Shown: positions 62,112-64,000 of the stretch, in pieces
Layout of the letters: each line of letters starts with the position of its first letter
Position numbering within the stretch: position 1 is the first letter of the stretch
Assembly (NCBI RefSeq): GCF_050749805.1
Contig: NZ_CP192738.1
Coordinates: 5,456,001 to 5,520,000, forward strand
Length of the DNA: 64,000 nt
Source of the DNA: Hahella sp018986435
GTDB taxonomy: Bacteria; Pseudomonadota; Gammaproteobacteria; Pseudomonadales; Oleiphilaceae
Direction: 5' to 3'
The notes under the pieces: generated by a model
What the model saw: the letters and a program-made list of their open reading frames with translations, nothing else
Told to the model about the DNA's origin: nothing
Databases searched by the model: none
Position numbers and translations under genes: made by a program

Positions 62112-62138
62112 AAACCTCCTCTTTCATAGGGGAGGTTT
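62112..62138 (+). terminator. terminator after the thiolase
   Basis: AAACCTCC (62112-62119) and GGAGGTTT (62131-62138) with a short loop. Lies 24 bases past the stop. No long T-run beyond the three in the arm. Confidence 0.6.
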
Positions 62139-62270
62139 CACCTCAGCTTTTGCGGCAAAGACATCCAATATAGACACTGCTAAATAGGGACAAACGGCAG
62201 GCGCGCTCGCCAGCTTATGAGCGTAATAAGTGCGGAATAGAAGGATGATAAAGGAGAGGAAAATAAAGTC

Positions 62271-62318
62271 TGTGGTCGAGAAGCCCGCATGACTGCGCAG
62301 CTTCTCCGTCCGACCACA
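62271..62318 (-). terminator. terminator after proX
   Basis: TGTGGTCG (62271-62278) pairs with CGACCACA (62311-62318), and inside are GAGAAGC and GCTTCTC. On the minus strand it is followed by GACTTTATTTTCC, a U-rich tract, so it ends the proX transcript. Confidence 0.75.
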
Positions 62319-62334
62319 GACGCCGGTTCAGAAC

Positions 62335-63339
62335 TTACTTGGCCGCAGCGCGAGCCTGCTCCAACCAGCCGTCAAACTTCTTCTGATTGGCTTTGATCCA
62401 ACCATCCGCATGACGCTCGATTTCCGCAGCGCTGTCTTCGCCATCGCGCATACGCAGGTTTTGCGCACTGATATCGTTTGCGCTGATTTTCATAATGGAG
62501 AACAGCTTGGCCGCCGCAGGATTGCTCTTAGCGAACTCCAGATTGGCGACGATGCGCTGATTGTTCGCTTGGAAGCCATAGTTGCTGCCATCTGGCAGGC
62601 TGGTGTCGATGTCTTTGCGCTCTCCTGGCAGAGAAGAGAACGGCACTTGCAACCAGACTACGTCTTTACCAGGAACCATTACGCCGCTGACCCAGTATGG
62701 CGTCCAAGTGTAGTACAACACCGGCTGGCCCTGCTTGTAGCGAGCGATGGTGTCCGCAATGATGGCGGAATAGCTGCCTTGATTATGGGCGACTGTTTTA
62801 CGCAGGCCGTATGCGTCCAAGTGATGCTCGATGACCTTTTCACAGCCCCATCCAGGGTTACAGCCAGCCAGATCCGCCTTGCCGTCGCCATCTGCGTCAA
62901 ACAACTTGGCGAGCTTTGGATCTTGCAGCTGCTTGATGTTCTTGATTCCGAATTTGTCCGCCGTGGCCTTGTCGATCAGATAACCCTGCAACGCGCCAGA
63001 GGAATAGACGCCTTCACGGTACAGCTTTTCGTCGCCGCCGGCTTTGGTGTAAAAGTCCACGTGCAGCGGGTCCCAGTGGTCCGCCATAAATGTACCGTCG
63101 CCGTTGGCCAGTGCGACATGGCCGGTCGCGTATTCCACTTCTTTAATAGGTTTGACGTCATAGCCCAGTTTTTCCAGGGCTTTCATGACCAACAAGGTCT
63201 GAAACGTCTCTTCCGCAATGGAGCTTTTCAGAGGCTGCAGCTCTACGCCCTTGCCCGGCATGCTCTCCGCATGCGCCGTGAATGAAACCGCGCCCATAAC
63301 CAGCGCAGCGAAACAGCTCTTAATACTCTTCAAGCTCAT
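62335..63339 (-). CDS. proX: glycine betaine/proline ABC substrate-binding protein
   Basis: A 334-residue ProX-type periplasmic binding protein for glycine betaine or proline betaine. Leader to AHA-ESM (about 25). The aromatic-box and substrate stretches are MADHWDPLHVDFYTKAGG and YYTWTPYWVSGVM, and an N-terminal QPLKSSIAEETFQTLLV. ATG 63339 follows GGAGAA. It is the last gene of a proV-W-X operon read leftward; proW precedes it. Confidence 0.95.
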   Translation of the reverse strand: MSLKSIKSCFAALVMGAVSFTAHAESMPGKGVELQPLKSSIAEETFQTLLVMKALEKLGYDVKPIKEVEYATGHVALANGDGTFMADHWDPLHVDFYTKAGGDEKLYREGVYSSGALQGYLIDKATADKFGIKNIKQLQDPKLAKLFDADGDGKADLAGCNPGWGCEKVIEHHLDAYGLRKTVAHNQGSYSAIIADTIARYKQGQPVLYYTWTPYWVSGVMVPGKDVVWLQVPFSSLPGERKDIDTSLPDGSNYGFQANNQRIVANLEFAKSNPAAAKLFSIMKISANDISAQNLRMRDGEDSAAEIERHADGWIKANQKKFDGWLEQARAAAK

Positions 63340-63441
63340 CAATTTCTCCTGTTTGTTATCAGTAATTTCGATGACTTATTTATCGAGGGATGAATCAAGG
63401 CGACGCCAGTCAATAGACGCCGCCCGATATAGGTTGCGACG

Positions 63442-64000
63442 TCAGGAGGCCTCTACGGTTTTCCCCATCCAGCGACGCACCAGCCCAATCGGGCCGGCGT
63501 CATACCAGTGACGGGTCGGACGACTACGGGCGTCTCGACCCAAGGCCTGAGTCATACGGTCCAGCATGATGGCGAGCAGAACAATGCCAACGCCACCGAC
63601 CGTCGCCAGCCCCATATCGAGCCGGCCGATTCCGCGTAATACCATTTGTCCCAGACCGCCTACCGCGATCATGGACGCAATAACCACCATGGACAGCGCC
63701 AGCATCAGCGTCTGATTGACTCCCGCCATAATCGTCGGGGTGGCCAATGGCAGTTGCACCTTGAACAGAAGCTGCCGTGGACTGGCGCCAAAAGAGCGCG
63801 CCGCTTCCACCAGATCCTCCGGCACTTGTCGAATGCCAAGGCTGGTCAAACGAATTAACGGCGGCAAAGCGAAAATAATAGTCACCGCTACGCCCGGCAC
63901 ATTACCAATGCCAAATAGCATAACGATGGGCACCAGATAGACGAACGCAGGGGTGGTCTGCATGGCGTCGAGCAATGGCCTCACTGCAGAGGCGGCGCGT
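63442..64000 (-). CDS. proW: glycine betaine/proline ABC permease, 5' end outside window
   Basis: C-terminal 186 or so residues of the ProW inner-membrane permease. The frame is open to the right edge; the visible part reads VRPLLDAMQTTPAFVYLVP at its left, with the EAA-loop DLVEAARSFGASPRQLLFKVQLPLATPTIMAG and the LSMVVIASMIAVGGLG helix. Same strand as proX, 102 bases before it. The ATPase gene proV should lie beyond the window. Confidence 0.95.
   Translation of the reverse strand, partial: RAASAVRPLLDAMQTTPAFVYLVPIVMLFGIGNVPGVAVTIIFALPPLIRLTSLGIRQVPEDLVEAARSFGASPRQLLFKVQLPLATPTIMAGVNQTLMLALSMVVIASMIAVGGLGQMVLRGIGRLDMGLATVGGVGIVLLAIMLDRMTQALGRDARSRPTRHWYDAGPIGLVRRWMGKTVEAS

Overview
The window reads as chromosome of a free-living, flagellated, respiring gammaproteobacterium. 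FlgP/FlgT, MaoP, a RegB/RegA pair, a NorR nitric-oxide module and sigma-54-type promoters all fit a marine oceanospirillad. The gene mix is most like Hahella, but that is recollection and not a demonstrated match. Most of the window is GC-rich and densely coded. The stretch from about 36.6 to 50.2 kb is clearly more AT-rich, carries transposon debris and repeats, and is an accessory island. No rRNA or tRNA genes, CRISPR array or replication origin were seen.

Left part (1-16957): end of an EAL-domain c-di-GMP phosphodiesterase, an exported DUF3034 protein, a lipoprotein-like truncated globin, SlyD, an orphan GspF-like membrane protein and MaoP. Then comes a complete SUF iron-sulfur assembly locus: a divergent Rrf2 regulator facing sufB-sufC-sufD-sufS-sufA-sufT-sufE. 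Mixed small genes follow (DinB-like, FMN reductase, an unusual macro domain, a secreted glycosidase-like protein, DCC and DoxX family proteins).

Middle (17198-36553): a ThDP-dependent enzyme; a uracil-catabolic URC1-URC4-upp operon; a Fur-type siderophore uptake locus (TonB receptor facing fhuF, ATPase, binding protein, fused FhuB-type permease); a pseudouridine-catabolic psuK-psuG pair with a striking palindrome over its start; a RegB/RegA redox two-component pair; and an FMN-riboswitch-controlled ribB. Pseudouridine breakdown releases uracil, which URC can consume, so these two separate operons may be metabolically linked.

Accessory island (36554-50228): the standout feature. Five consecutive same-strand genes together make up one Rhs/YD-repeat toxin, but each piece has its own Sec signal peptide: three paralogous N-terminal modules, one central YD-repeat module ending in two golvesin-like domains, and a short C-terminal module with the Rhs core, both DPxGL motifs and an AT-rich toxin-like tail. 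A Sel1-repeat protein follows as the likely immunity partner. Downstream are a broken REP-associated transposase flanked by hairpin repeats, an IS5 remnant, several small orphan genes, and a 144-bp direct repeat that starts exactly at the stop codons of two unrelated genes, which looks like a cassette-exchange scar.

Right part (50543-64000): an AhpD-like protein, a periplasmic solute-binding protein, and a nitric-oxide detoxification block (norR facing a small membrane gene, nnrS, then hmp) with two NorR boxes and a -24/-12 promoter. Then come flgP-flgT for the flagellar outer-membrane ring, cca, a thiolase, proX, and the 3' part of proW cut by the window edge.
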